The notes under the pieces were generated by a model. That model was not told the origin of the DNA, did no database searches, and saw only the letters and a list, made by a program, of their open reading frames with translations. A stretch of DNA of 51,342 nucleotides from positions 1-51,342 of the forward strand of contig JAUSOQ010000060.1 in NCBI GenBank assembly GCA_030655755.1, given 5' to 3'. Source of the stretch: Coriobacteriia bacterium (GTDB lineage: Bacteria > Actinomycetota > Coriobacteriia > Anaerosomatales > Anaerosomataceae). Made by a program: the position numbers and the translations under genes. Of this stretch, positions 8,106-18,346 are shown in pieces (position 1 is the stretch's first letter; every line of letters begins with the position of its first letter).

Positions 8106-8125
8106 CGGCCCGCCTTCGCGGACCG
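8106..8125 (-). terminator. Rho-independent terminator after tRNA-Leu
   Basis: Read on the minus strand, CGGTCCGC-GAAG-GCGGGCCG forms an eight-pair stem (one G-U) with a GNRA-like loop. It is followed by the T-rich run TTCTTGCTTTTCTC. It lies 14 bases past the tRNA 3' end. It may also end the convergent phosphatase transcript. Confidence 0.8.
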
Positions 8126-8139
8126 CTCCATCAGGTCTG

Positions 8140-8226
8140 TGGTGTCGGAGATGGGATTTGAACCCACACGTCCTATAAGGACACTAGGCCCTCAACCTAG
8201 CGCGTCTGCCGTTCCGCCACTCCGAC
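8140..8226 (-). tRNA. tRNA-Leu (anticodon GAG)
   Basis: An 87-base class II tRNA. Acceptor GTCGGAG pairs with CTCCGAC, then discriminator A and an encoded CCA. The anticodon stem CTAGG/CCTAG encloses the loop TTGAGGG, giving anticodon GAG. A long variable arm (TGTCCTTATAGGACG) and a T-loop GGTTCAAATCC follow. The long variable arm and GAG fit leucine. Confidence 0.96.
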
Positions 8227-8257
8227 GATCAGCACTGCCCGAGGGACAGCGAACGTG

Positions 8258-8266
8258 AGTATAGCA
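8258..8266 (-). promoter_or_regulatory. Possible extended -10 promoter of tRNA-Leu
   Basis: Read on the minus strand, TGCTATACT matches an extended -10 box about 32 bases before the tRNA 5' end. No clear -35 is visible. The tRNA could alternatively be read through from the opp operon, which ends 58 bases upstream. Confidence 0.35.
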
Positions 8267-8283
8267 ATACGTCTGCCGGATGC

Positions 8284-9324
<1,041 letters not shown>

Positions 9325-9325
9325 C

Positions 9326-10345
9326 TCAGGCCACCTCCCCGGACGGCGAGACTTCGTCGCGACGGAAAGACGGGTCCTGCGAGAACAGGCACGCTGAGCT
9401 GTGTCCGTCCTCGATGGACTCGAGCGACGGCACCGTAGTGTGACAGATCTCCTTCGCATACGGACAGCGAGGATGGAATGCACACCCGTCGGGGACGTTG
9501 ATCAGGCTGGGGGGCTGGCCGGTGATCGGCACGAGAACGCCCTTATCGGACACGTCATGCCTTGGCAGACTCTCCAAAAGACCCCACGTGTACGGATGCA
9601 ACGGCCGATAGAATACGTCCTCCGCCGTGCCGTACTCGACCTGCTTGCCTGCGTACATGACCATAACGTCGTTGGCCATATCAGCCACCACGCCAAGGTC
9701 ATGGGTGATCATGATGATCGCCGTGCCAGTCCGCTCCTGCAGCGCGATCATGAGCTCAAGGATCTGTGCCTGGATCGTCACGTCCAAAGCAGTGGTGGGT
9801 TCATCAGCGATGAGGATGTCGGGATCGCACGCGAGTGCCATGGCGATCATCGCCCGCTGGCGCATGCCGCCGGAGAACTGGTGCGGGTAGTCCCTGGCGC
9901 GCTCGCGCGCATGGGGGATACCGACCATGTCCAACAACTCAACGGCCCGCTCGTCGGCCTCCTTCTTCTTGAGTCCCTTGTGTAGTACAAGCGACTCGCC
10001 GACCTGACGACCCACGCGGTACACCGGGTTCAGTGAGGTCATCGGGTCTTGGAAGATCATCGCGATACGGTCGCCGCGGATCGAACGCATACTGACATCA
10101 TCCATGCTCAGGATGCTCTCCCCTTTGAACAGGATGTCGCTATCAGCACCGATGACGCCGGTGGACTCCGGAATGAGCCGCATGATCGAAAGAGCCGTCA
10201 CCGACTTGCCGGACCCGGACTCCCCGACGACTGCGAGCGTCTGTCCTGCCTCAAGACTGAAGTTGACTCCGTCAACAGCCTTCACGACGCCATCGCGTGT
10301 GTGAAAATGCGTCTTGAGATTGCGCACTTCGAGAAGTGTCGACAT
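9326..10345 (-). CDS. oppD: Oligopeptide/dipeptide ABC transporter ATP-binding protein (OppD-type)
   Basis: A 339-residue ATPase. Walker A is 'GESGSGKSV', the signature '[17 protein letters not shown]', Walker B '[12 protein letters not shown]' and the switch His 'MITHDLGV'. The C-terminal family motif '[17 protein letters not shown]' has the same Cys arrangement as OppF. It pairs with OppF under the OppB/OppC pore. The start ATG lies four bases past the oppC stop. Confidence 0.94.
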   Translation of the reverse strand: MSTLLEVRNLKTHFHTRDGVVKAVDGVNFSLEAGQTLAVVGESGSGKSVTALSIMRLIPESTGVIGADSDILFKGESILSMDDVSMRSIRGDRIAMIFQDPMTSLNPVYRVGRQVGESLVLHKGLKKKEADERAVELLDMVGIPHARERARDYPHQFSGGMRQRAMIAMALACDPDILIADEPTTALDVTIQAQILELMIALQERTGTAIIMITHDLGVVADMANDVMVMYAGKQVEYGTAEDVFYRPLHPYTWGLLESLPRHDVSDKGVLVPITGQPPSLINVPDGCAFHPRCPYAKEICHTTVPSLESIEDGHSSACLFSQDPSFRRDEVSPSGEVA

Positions 10346-10349
10346 ACCG

Positions 10350-11369
10350 TTAGTCCTTCATCTTCACGTCGAGCGCATCCCGCAGGCCATCACCCATCAG
10401 GACGAACGCGAGCACGGTCGTGAGAATCGCAAAGCCTGGCCACAACATCAGCCATGGAGCACGTACCATCAGCGGCCGAGCGTCGGACAACATAAGACCC
10501 CACGAGGGGGTCGGCGGCTGGACGCCCATACCCAGGAAGCTCAGCGCCGCCTCGGTGATGATCGCGCCGCCGATGCTCATCGTGCCGTAGACGATGATCG
10601 GCGCGACCGCGTTGGGCATGATGTGGCGGAATATCATGCGCATGTGTCCCGCTCCCATCGCGCGAGCGGCATCAATGTACTCGTTCTCTTTCACCGAGAG
10701 GATCGAGCTACGGAAGACGCGTGCGATCGATGGCCAGCCGAGGATACCGATAGCGATGAACACATTGCGATAGCTCGGCCCGAGCACCGCGATCAATGCG
10801 ATAGCGAACAACACGTAGGGGAACGCTAAGAAGACATCAGCCCCTCGCATTATCAACGTGTCCAGAATGCCGCCGAAGTAGCCGGACAGTGCACCCATTA
10901 TCAGACCGATCGCGACCGAGATCGCGACCGCGATAACACCAACGGTGAGTGAGATCCGGGCACCATAGACAACACGGGCAAAGACGTCCCGGCCGAGCTT
11001 GTCGGTGCCCATCAGATGATCGGCCGACGGCGGCTGCAGATTTGCGCCGACAGTCGTGTCCATCGACAGTGGATCACCGAAGATCGGCTTGACCCACAGG
11101 TCTGCGGAGAGGGTCACCGCAATGATGAAGATGACCCAGATAAGACCGGCAATGGCAAGCTTGTTCTTGCGAAGCCGATACCACGCATCGCCCCACAGGG
11201 TCCGTCCGCCACCTGTGGCGAATTCATCCGTGGGAGGAACGGGCAGTAGTTGGGCCTGATCCTTCACCGGATGGCCGGCGACGTCTTCGATGTCACCGTG
11301 TTCCAGGCGACTCTTATCATGTGAGTGCGGGTCGTGTGCGTCGTGATGCAGGTCATCGCGGTCGCTCAT
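10350..11369 (-). CDS. oppC: Peptide ABC transporter permease (OppC-type)
   Basis: A 339-residue permease with a long hydrophilic His/Asp-rich N-terminus (about residues 1-55, 'DDLHHDAHDPHSHD'). A first membrane helix ('LAIAGLIWVIFIIAVTLSA') follows, and then the BPD_transp_1 domain. The EAA loop reads 'EYIDAARAMGAGHMRMIFRHIMPN'. The ATG at 11369 overlaps the oppB stop by four bases (ATGA). The His-rich tail is longer than in most OppC proteins and might bind metal, but this is only a composition remark. Confidence 0.93.
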   Translation of the reverse strand: MSDRDDLHHDAHDPHSHDKSRLEHGDIEDVAGHPVKDQAQLLPVPPTDEFATGGGRTLWGDAWYRLRKNKLAIAGLIWVIFIIAVTLSADLWVKPIFGDPLSMDTTVGANLQPPSADHLMGTDKLGRDVFARVVYGARISLTVGVIAVAISVAIGLIMGALSGYFGGILDTLIMRGADVFLAFPYVLFAIALIAVLGPSYRNVFIAIGILGWPSIARVFRSSILSVKENEYIDAARAMGAGHMRMIFRHIMPNAVAPIIVYGTMSIGGAIITEAALSFLGMGVQPPTPSWGLMLSDARPLMVRAPWLMLWPGFAILTTVLAFVLMGDGLRDALDVKMKD

Positions 11370-12343
11370 TCCGCTGCACCTCCATATCTGATGCGCGGGT
11401 CGAGCACCGCATAGCTGAGATCGACGAGGAGATTGACGATCATGACCGCGAACACGATGAAGATCACGCCACCCATGAGGACCGGCCAATCACGCTGACC
11501 GATAGCATGGAATATCTCAAGGCCGACACCCGGCCAGTTGAAGATCGTCTCGGTAAGGATCGCGCCAGCCATCATCACACCGAGGTCGATGCCGATGAAC
11601 GTCACGACCGGGATCATCGCGTTCTTCATCGCGTGCCGCCAGATCACAGCACGACGGCTGAGACCCTTGGCCTCGGCAGTCCTGATGTAGTCCTGGCCCA
11701 GCGCCTCGAGCATCTGACTGCGCATGATGCGTGCGACGTACGCGGTCGACACCGACGCCAGTGTGATGGCGGGAAGTATCATGTGTGCCCATGCCGGGAA
11801 TTGGTACGATTCCATCCCCGAGATGGGAAGATAGAACGCGCCGCCTGTCCAGCGCTTCAGCAAGATGCCGAAAAGCAGCTGCAACATCATGCCGAGCCAG
11901 AAGACAGGGATGGCGACGAGGATCGACGTAGAAAGGGTCGTGAGCACATCCGCAAGGGAGTATTGCTTCACCGCCGAGATGATGCCCGCAGTGATACCCA
12001 TGATGATCTCGATGACGATCGCAGCAAGAGCGAGCCTCACGGTATTGGGGAACTTGTCAGCAAGGATGTCCACCACCGGACGACTCTTCTGAAACGACTG
12101 CCCCAGATCGCCCTTCATGAGATTGCCGAGATAGATGGCGTACTGCTCGGGCAGCGAACGATCGAGACCATACTCCTCCACGATCTGTGCCCTGAGCGTG
12201 TCGGAGATCGCGCGCTCACCGGTGATCATCCGCACAGGATCACCGGGCAGAACGCCCGGCGCACGAAGCACGAACAATAACATAGTGACCCCGAGAAACA
12301 CCGGGATCATCTGTAATACACGTCGGATCAGGTACTTGAGCAT
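11366..12343 (-). CDS. oppB: Peptide ABC transporter permease (OppB-type)
   Basis: A 325-residue permease. It starts 'MLKYLIRRVLQMIPVFLGVTMLLF', the standard OppB/DppB opening helix, followed by 'PGDPVRMITGERA'. The EAA loop is 'DYIRTAEAKGLSRRAVIWRHAMKNAMIPVVT', and it ends 'DLSYAVLDPRIRYG'. With OppC it forms the inner-membrane pore. It is separated from oppA by a strong hairpin, so it may be made in smaller amounts than the binding protein. Confidence 0.94.
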   Translation of the reverse strand: MLKYLIRRVLQMIPVFLGVTMLLFVLRAPGVLPGDPVRMITGERAISDTLRAQIVEEYGLDRSLPEQYAIYLGNLMKGDLGQSFQKSRPVVDILADKFPNTVRLALAAIVIEIIMGITAGIISAVKQYSLADVLTTLSTSILVAIPVFWLGMMLQLLFGILLKRWTGGAFYLPISGMESYQFPAWAHMILPAITLASVSTAYVARIMRSQMLEALGQDYIRTAEAKGLSRRAVIWRHAMKNAMIPVVTFIGIDLGVMMAGAILTETIFNWPGVGLEIFHAIGQRDWPVLMGGVIFIVFAVMIVNLLVDLSYAVLDPRIRYGGAAE

Positions 12344-12390
12344 AGGGACCTTGCTTCTCTACGGGTGAGGTACCACTTGTACGACTTCAG

Positions 12391-12434
12391 GAGAAAAGCC
12401 GGTGCCGGAACGTCCGGGAGGACGCCCCGGCACC
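12391..12434 (-). terminator. Intercistronic attenuator/terminator between oppA and oppB
   Basis: On the minus strand GGTGCCGG (12434-12427) and CCGGCACC (12408-12401) form an eight-pair stem. The inner GCGTCC/GGACG stretch extends it, and GGCTTTTCTCC follows. The hairpin would stop part of the transcription after oppA and favour excess binding protein. Confidence 0.7.
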
Positions 12435-12461
12435 TCTGGGCTCAAACACTTCGGACATCTA

Positions 12462-14111
12462 CTACTGGGTCAGCGTGACCCCATCGAAGTAGAACAGTCC
12501 GTTCGGGCTGAAGATACCGTTGTTGACCCGGTCAGAAGCGACGCGGGTATGACGGTAGTAGAACATCGGGATGACCGAGGCCTGATCGCCAACGCTCTTC
12601 GAGATGTCCTGGTACATCGCCAAGCGATCAGCCTCGTCAACAGCCTGACGGGCTTCAGACAGCTTGGTGTCGACGGTCGCGTCGTTGAAGTTCGAGTAGT
12701 TGTCAGCGCTCGTGGACAGGAAGAGCGGATACAGGAAGTTGTCCATGATCGGGTAGTCGGCGATCCAGCCGAGACGACCCACCTGATACGTCTTCTCCGT
12801 CAGCTTGTCGAGATACTGCGCCCACTCGGTGCCGACCAGCTCGGACTCGATGCCAACAGCCTTGAGGTCGTTTTGCACGAGCTGGAGGATATCCTCGTGG
12901 CCGGAGCCGGTGTTGTACTCGAGCTTGATCACGGGCAGACCAACGCCGTCAGCATAGCCAGCATCGGCAAGGACCTTCTTGGCTTCCTCGACGTCATACT
13001 TGGCATACTGCCAGTCACCATCGGTCTGACCGACGATGCCCGGAGGAACGATGCTCGACGCAGGTACGCGCGTGCCCTCGAAGACGGTGTCACAGATCGC
13101 CTGGCGGTTGATGGCCAGAGATAGCGCCTGACGGACCTTCACGTCTTTGAGGACAGGGTCGATGTTGTTCATGAGCAGGTAGTAGATGGCCTGTTCACCG
13201 CCGAGCGAAACTTGCTCGCCGGGATTGACGGTGTAGCCGTCAGGGCTCTCGCCGTACTCATCGATCGTAGACTGGATCTGACCAGTGGGGATCTGCACGA
13301 AGTCAACGTTGCCGGCCTGGAACTCCAGGTACGCAGTGTCCTGGTCGGTGAAGATCTTGAAATCGACGCCGTCGATCTTCGGCAGATCACCGTAGTAGTC
13401 GGCGTACTTGACCACCTTGATGTATTGGTCGTGGTTCCACGGCTCCGCCATCATGAACGGGCCGTTGCCGATCGGCTTCTCGGAGAATGCAGCCGCATCA
13501 GACTCGACGAGCGCCATGGGCACGGGCGCAAGCGCCGGGTGACCAACGACGTATGCGAAGTCCGCGAACGGGTACTGCAGTGTGACCTCGAGCGTCTCGT
13601 CGTCAATAGCCTTGACGCCACTCAGCTCGGTCGCAGTGCCGTCCTGCATCTCGTCAAAACCCTTGACCACGGCAAGGTGGTAGGAGACCTCTGACTCATT
13701 TACAGGATTACAGATGCGTTCCCACGCGTACTTGAAGTCAGCAGCAGTGACGGGGCTTCCGTCGTGGAACGTGGCGCCCGGGACGAGATGGAACGTCCAC
13801 ACACTTCCGTCCTCGTTGGGCTCCCATGTCTCAGCCGCAGCAGGGACGACCTCGCTGGTCAGCGGATCGAACGCAACCAGGCTGTCGAATACGGCCTGAC
13901 CGACCTGCGTGCCCTCGGACTCCTGCAGGTTGTAGGGGTCGATGAACGCAGGCTCACTGATGTAGAAGTTGAACGTACCGCCCTCAACGCTGGTGCTGTC
14001 AGTCTCGTCAGTACTCTCGTCAGTACTCTTGCAGCCGCCCAGTCCCATGACGGACACGAGAAGCGCCAGTGCAAGAGTCAATGCCATGATCGAACGAATT
14101 CGTCTAGACAA
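12462..14111 (-). CDS. oppA: Peptide ABC transporter substrate-binding lipoprotein
   Basis: A 549-residue SBP_bac_5 (cluster C) protein. It begins with a lipoprotein signal: Arg-rich start, hydrophobic 'MALTLALALLVSVMG' and lipobox LGGC, so Cys 27 would be lipidated and the protein anchored outside the membrane. An acidic Ser/Thr/Asp linker with the near repeat STDESTDETDS follows. The binding domain shows 'VPAAAETWEPNEDGSVWTFHL', 'FHDGSPVTAADFKYAWERI' and 'VRQALSLAINRQAI'. The TTG start at 14111 is chosen because GGAGG stands seven bases upstream. First gene of oppABCDF; it probably takes up oligopeptides. Confidence 0.94.
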   Translation of the reverse strand: MSRRIRSIMALTLALALLVSVMGLGGCKSTDESTDETDSTSVEGGTFNFYISEPAFIDPYNLQESEGTQVGQAVFDSLVAFDPLTSEVVPAAAETWEPNEDGSVWTFHLVPGATFHDGSPVTAADFKYAWERICNPVNESEVSYHLAVVKGFDEMQDGTATELSGVKAIDDETLEVTLQYPFADFAYVVGHPALAPVPMALVESDAAAFSEKPIGNGPFMMAEPWNHDQYIKVVKYADYYGDLPKIDGVDFKIFTDQDTAYLEFQAGNVDFVQIPTGQIQSTIDEYGESPDGYTVNPGEQVSLGGEQAIYYLLMNNIDPVLKDVKVRQALSLAINRQAICDTVFEGTRVPASSIVPPGIVGQTDGDWQYAKYDVEEAKKVLADAGYADGVGLPVIKLEYNTGSGHEDILQLVQNDLKAVGIESELVGTEWAQYLDKLTEKTYQVGRLGWIADYPIMDNFLYPLFLSTSADNYSNFNDATVDTKLSEARQAVDEADRLAMYQDISKSVGDQASVIPMFYYRHTRVASDRVNNGIFSPNGLFYFDGVTLTQ

Positions 14112-14331
14112 TGTTCAGCCTCCCTCCGGAATCGGTGCCTTGCTTGTGCAGGTATCACTTGGTTGAGCAATCCAACATTCCCGAGCGTTCATCCCTCCCC
14201 GCGGTCTCGTCATGGACCCGCGCCCGCGGGGCCCCATTTACCGAGCACACGTACCTGACATTAAAGTTTGTCCCTTTGTGTATGGAATGGCAAGTTTCTG
14301 AAGATGCGAAGTACTGTCCGACAAAACAGAA

Positions 14332-14353
14332 AACGTCTGCCGAGGCAGACGTT
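14332..14353 (-). terminator. Rho-independent terminator after secG
   Basis: AACGTCTGCC and GGCAGACGTT form a ten-pair stem with a two-base centre. On the minus strand it is followed by TTCTGTTTTG. It lies 30 bases past the secG stop and ends the glycolytic operon. The following 220 bases up to oppA hold its promoter region, but I could not pick convincing boxes. Confidence 0.85.
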
Positions 14354-14382
14354 CCAGTCTCTGGAATGCGATTCTTACGACG

Positions 14383-14628
14383 CTATGCACCAGGGCGATA
14401 TGTCACCACAAGAATGAGTGCTGACAGGGCATAACCTGCGGCAAAGGAGATCGTGATGCGATCCAGGTTCTTCTCGATGATGCCGGTCCCACTGCCGCTG
14501 GTCGGCATAGCGCCGCCCAGCATGGAGGACAACCCTGTGCCCTTACCTGAATGCAACAAAACGAATATAATAAGCCCAATTGAGCATATTATGTGGATTC
14601 CTAGTGCAACGTATGCAAGTGCGTTCAC
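14383..14628 (-). CDS. secG: Preprotein translocase subunit SecG
   Basis: An 81-residue protein with two hydrophobic segments (about 4-24 and 58-77). Between them lies the conserved SecG loop 'VLLHSGKGTGLSSMLGG'. It is part of SecYEG and helps SecA-driven export. The GTG at 14628 has GGAGAGG six bases upstream. Its place at the end of a gap-pgk-tpiA-gpmI operon is common in Gram-positive genomes. Confidence 0.93.
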   Translation of the reverse strand: MNALAYVALGIHIICSIGLIIFVLLHSGKGTGLSSMLGGAMPTSGSGTGIIEKNLDRITISFAAGYALSALILVVTYRPGA

Positions 14629-14742
14629 GAAGTACCTCTCCTATCCAGGGTGTTCCCTGTGTGTGGCTTCCCCGCAATGGGATCTAAGCCGTCCGAGTAT
14701 AGCGCGGCATCACTTCCCACTCAAGCTCGACGCCGTCCACTT

Positions 14743-16278
14743 TCAGTCCCGTCGCAAGAGCGAACGTCCTGTCCACTCGGCTGGCTGCTCGATGCCGAGC
14801 AAGTCCAAGACACTCGGTGCAATGTCGGCAAGGATCCCACCGCCTACGACACAAGATATTCCCGGCGCCACCGCGATCAACGGCACGTCATCGGTGGTGT
14901 GAGCGGTGAAGACCCCGACTCCATCCGGCTCGAGCATACGCTCGGCATTGCCGTGGTCTGCCGTGATGAGTGCCGCTCCACCCTTCGCCAAAACCGCCTC
15001 GACCACGCGGCCAACACCGTCATCCACCGCTTCCACAGCGACGATCGTCGCTTCCAGGACACCCGTGTGCCCCACCATGTCGCAGTTGGCATAGTTGACG
15101 ACATAGAAGTCCGCGCTTCCCCGCTCGATGGCTTCGACGAGACGTTCCGTGACCTCAGGCTCGCTCATCTCAGGCTGTAAGTCATAGGTCGGCACTTTCG
15201 GGCTTGGGACGAGGATCCTCTGCTCGCCTGGCTTGGGAGGCTCGGCGCCACCATTCAGAAAGAAGGTCACGTGCGCGTACTTCTCGGTCTCGGCAATATG
15301 AAGTTGTCGCAGTCCCGCTTCGGCAAGCACGTCCGCGAGCACGCAGCGCGGAAGGTCCTTGGGGAAGGCCACAGACACTGGAATGGTCGGGTCGTATTCG
15401 GTCAGACACACGAAGCGCACCTGTGGCGAAACAGGCCGCTCGAACCCAATGAACGCGGGGTCGACGAAGGCTCTCGTGATCTCACGGGCCCTATCGGGAC
15501 GGAAGTTGAAGAAGATGACCACGTCGTCCTCGGAAACGGACGCGAGCGGGGAGCTGTCAACAACGGTTACGAGAGGTTCGATGAACTCGTCAGTGACACC
15601 CGCTTCATAAGACGCCCGAACACCGTCCGTAGGACTCTCGACACGAGTACCCTCACCGAGGACCATCGCGCGCCACGCGCGCTGAACACGCTCCCAGCGG
15701 TTGTCCCTGTCCATCGCGTAGTAGCGACCCATGACCGATGCGACACGTCCGACACCGATCTCGGCCAGTACCGCCTCGAGTTGTTGGAGGAAACCGAGAC
15801 CGCTGGTAGGCGGCACATCACGGCCGTCGAGAAACGCGTGCACGTAGACCTGCCGGGCGCCCCTCTCGGCAGCCATCCGTATCAGTGCGTAGAGATGATC
15901 CTGGTGACTGTGCACACCGCCATTGGAGAGCAGACCCATGAAGTGGATGGCCTTACCATCACTGATCGCCGAGTCCATCGCAGCGCGAAGCACCTCGTTC
16001 TCCACAAGCGAGCCGTCCTCGATCGCTTTGGAAATGCGCGTCAGCTCCTGGTAGACGATGCGCCCGGCACCGATATTGAGATGGCCGACCTCCGAGTTGC
16101 CCATCTGCCCCTCAGGCAGACCGACAGCCAGACCCGACGCTTTGACCGGCGCCCAGGGGTACTCGGCGAAGAGGCGATCGAGGTTGGGCGTCCTCGCAAG
16201 ACGTATCGCATTACCGGGTTCGTCGGGACCGAGCCCGAAGCCATCTAAGATGACAAGTGCGACCGGAGCGTCAGCCAT
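14743..16278 (-). CDS. gpmI: 2,3-bisphosphoglycerate-independent phosphoglycerate mutase
   Basis: A 511-residue, full-length iPGM. The N-terminal metal Asp is in 'VILDGFGLG', the catalytic Ser 62 is in 'GQMGNSEVGHLNIG', and late metal ligands are in 'NYANCDMVGHTG' and 'ITADHGNAE'. It interconverts 3- and 2-phosphoglycerate with two Mn ions. The ATG follows the tpiA stop directly. Confidence 0.97.
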   Translation of the reverse strand: MADAPVALVILDGFGLGPDEPGNAIRLARTPNLDRLFAEYPWAPVKASGLAVGLPEGQMGNSEVGHLNIGAGRIVYQELTRISKAIEDGSLVENEVLRAAMDSAISDGKAIHFMGLLSNGGVHSHQDHLYALIRMAAERGARQVYVHAFLDGRDVPPTSGLGFLQQLEAVLAEIGVGRVASVMGRYYAMDRDNRWERVQRAWRAMVLGEGTRVESPTDGVRASYEAGVTDEFIEPLVTVVDSSPLASVSEDDVVIFFNFRPDRAREITRAFVDPAFIGFERPVSPQVRFVCLTEYDPTIPVSVAFPKDLPRCVLADVLAEAGLRQLHIAETEKYAHVTFFLNGGAEPPKPGEQRILVPSPKVPTYDLQPEMSEPEVTERLVEAIERGSADFYVVNYANCDMVGHTGVLEATIVAVEAVDDGVGRVVEAVLAKGGAALITADHGNAERMLEPDGVGVFTAHTTDDVPLIAVAPGISCVVGGGILADIAPSVLDLLGIEQPAEWTGRSLLRRD

Positions 16279-17046
16279 CTAGTGAGCCGCCCTCACGATA
16301 CCGGCGAACGAGTCCGCTTTGAGAGCCGCACCGCCGACAAGACCGCCGTCGACGTCCGGCTCCGAGAAGAACATCTTCGCGTTCTCCGGCTTGACCGAGC
16401 CACCGTACAAGATCCGCATCTTGACCGCGACGGGCGGACCATACATCGCTCCGATCGTCGCGCGGATCATACGCGCCACATCATTGGCCGACTCCGGCGT
16501 AGGCATACGACCCGTGCCGATCGCCCAGATGGGCTCGTAGGCGATGACAAGACGCTCCGCCTGCTCGGGCGTGAGGCCGGCAGCACCCGCGGTGACCTGG
16601 CCGCGCACATAAGGATCGGTCTCGAGCGCCTCACGCGTGACAAGCGTCTCGCCGACACACATGATCGGCACCATGCCCGCCTCGAACACGGCCTTGACCT
16701 TCCTGTTGACGGTCTCGTCGGTCTCGCCGAAGTACTCGCGGCGCTCGGAGTGCCCGACTATGACGTAGTCCACGTGCAAGTCGAGGAGCATACGGGGGGC
16801 GATAGCCCCGGTGAACGCACCTTCGGCCTCCCAGTGGCAGTCCTGGGCAGCGAGACCTATCTCCAGGTGATCCAGTTCGATCACGGTCGAGACGGCTTTC
16901 AGACCGGTGAAGGGTGGACCGACGACGACTTCCACCTCTCCATCGAGGTCGGACAACTCGTCCGCAAGATCTTGTACGAGGATCGCGCCCTCACCCGAGG
17001 TCGTGTACATCTTCCAATTGCCCGCCACGAGCATCCGTCGGCCCAT
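16279..17046 (-). CDS. tpiA: Triosephosphate isomerase
   Basis: A 255-residue TIM barrel. Substrate Lys is in 'AGNWKMY', catalytic His in 'VIVGHSERRE', catalytic Glu in 'IAYEPIWAIGTG', and the phosphate loop in 'ILYGGSVKPEN'. It interconverts dihydroxyacetone phosphate and glyceraldehyde 3-phosphate. The ATG at 17046 has AAGGGG upstream. Between pgk and gpmI in the operon. Confidence 0.97.
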   Translation of the reverse strand: MGRRMLVAGNWKMYTTSGEGAILVQDLADELSDLDGEVEVVVGPPFTGLKAVSTVIELDHLEIGLAAQDCHWEAEGAFTGAIAPRMLLDLHVDYVIVGHSERREYFGETDETVNRKVKAVFEAGMVPIMCVGETLVTREALETDPYVRGQVTAGAAGLTPEQAERLVIAYEPIWAIGTGRMPTPESANDVARMIRATIGAMYGPPVAVKMRILYGGSVKPENAKMFFSEPDVDGGLVGGAALKADSFAGIVRAAH

Positions 17047-17081
17047 ACGATCAACCCCTTCACTCCCCCGCCAATGGCGGA

Positions 17082-18275
17082 TCAGCTATCCTTGTCCATC
17101 AGAGCCTCAACACCTGGAAGCGGCGCACCCTCAAGCAGCTTCATCGAAGCACCGCCGCCGGTCGAGACGAACGTGACACGCTCCTCTAGACCGAACTTCT
17201 TGAGTGCGGCCACGGAGTCACCGCCTCCGACGATCGTGACCGCGCGGTTGTTGCGAGCTACCGCGGTAGCGATTTCGCGCGTCCCCGCCTCGAAAGGCGT
17301 CATCTCGAACACACCCATCGGACCGTTCCAGAAGACCGTCTTCGCGTTGGCGATCTCGCCCTTGAAAAGCTCACTCGTCGTCGGTCCGATATCCAGACCC
17401 ATCATGTCCGGTTCGATCTCTTCGCGTCCTACGATGCTCGTCTCAGCATCCTCGACGATCGCATCGGCCACCACGAAATCGACAGGCAAGAGTAGTTCGA
17501 CATCACGCTCCAGTGCCTTCTGCAGCATCGCCTTAGCCGGTTCAACCCACTCGGGCTCCACTAGTGACTTCCCGATGTCCACGCCTTCGGCTACAAGTAG
17601 TGTGAAACACATGCCGCCGCCGACGATCAGAGTATCCACACACTCCAGCAGCCGATCGATGACACCGATCTTCTCGGATACCTTCGATCCGCCGAGTATG
17701 GCGACGAAAGGATGATCGGGTGCCGTCAACATCCCGGTCAGGGTCTGGATCTCGCGCGAGAGCAGCAGTCCTGCAACGGCGGGCAGGTAGCCCGCCACAC
17801 CTACCGTCGATGCATGGGTCCTGTGAGCCGCGCCGAACGCATCGTTCACATAGATGTCCGCGAGTGACGCGAGTGCCTTGGCGAAATCTGGATCGTTCGT
17901 CTTCTCGCCCGGATGGAATCGCACGTTCTCAAGCATGAGTATCTCGCCGTCGACCATGCGGTCAACGGCCTCGTGAGCCTCGGGACCAACGATGTCATCG
18001 ACGAAGACGACGTTGCGACCGACCAGGCGCTGCAAGACGCGCCGCACCGGCCGCAGGCTGTACTGCGGGTCACGCTCACCCTTCGGCCTGCCCAGATGAC
18101 TGACCACAATGACACGTGCACCGTGGTCCACCAGGTAGCGCAATGTCGGCAGTGCTGCGCGGACGCGCGTGTCATCGGTGACCGAGCCCTCGCTAAGCGG
18201 GACGTTGAAGTCGACGCGGACCAAGACACGCTTGTCGCGGACATCGATGTCTTTGACCGTCTGTTTGGAGAACAT
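17082..18275 (-). CDS. pgk: Phosphoglycerate kinase
   Basis: A 397-residue two-domain kinase. N-domain landmarks are 'VLVRVDFNVPL' and 'VSHLGRPKGERD'. The nucleotide part has 'FVAILGGSKVSEKIGVI', 'WNGPMGVFE' and 'GGGDSVAAL'. It makes ATP from 1,3-bisphosphoglycerate. The ATG at 18275 is close to the family start ('MFSKQTVKDIDVRDKRVLVRVD'-like; shown here only in part). An intercistronic hairpin separates it from gap. Confidence 0.97.
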   Translation of the reverse strand: MFSKQTVKDIDVRDKRVLVRVDFNVPLSEGSVTDDTRVRAALPTLRYLVDHGARVIVVSHLGRPKGERDPQYSLRPVRRVLQRLVGRNVVFVDDIVGPEAHEAVDRMVDGEILMLENVRFHPGEKTNDPDFAKALASLADIYVNDAFGAAHRTHASTVGVAGYLPAVAGLLLSREIQTLTGMLTAPDHPFVAILGGSKVSEKIGVIDRLLECVDTLIVGGGMCFTLLVAEGVDIGKSLVEPEWVEPAKAMLQKALERDVELLLPVDFVVADAIVEDAETSIVGREEIEPDMMGLDIGPTTSELFKGEIANAKTVFWNGPMGVFEMTPFEAGTREIATAVARNNRAVTIVGGGDSVAALKKFGLEERVTFVSTGGGASMKLLEGAPLPGVEALMDKDS

Positions 18276-18301
18276 GGGCGACGCCTTTCCTCAATCACGA
18301 A

Positions 18302-18331
18302 GACGGCCGAGCGATCCATCGCCCGGCCGTC
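18302..18331. repeat. Nested hairpin between gap and pgk
   Basis: GACGGCCG/CGGCCGTC encloses a second stem GCGAT/ATCGC with a two-base loop, giving thirteen pairs in all. There is only a weak T-run after it. Hairpins at this junction can set mRNA processing or stability and so the relative amounts of Gap and Pgk. Termination here is less likely because the downstream genes belong to the same operon. Confidence 0.6.
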
Positions 18332-18346
18332 GTCCTTCGAACTCCG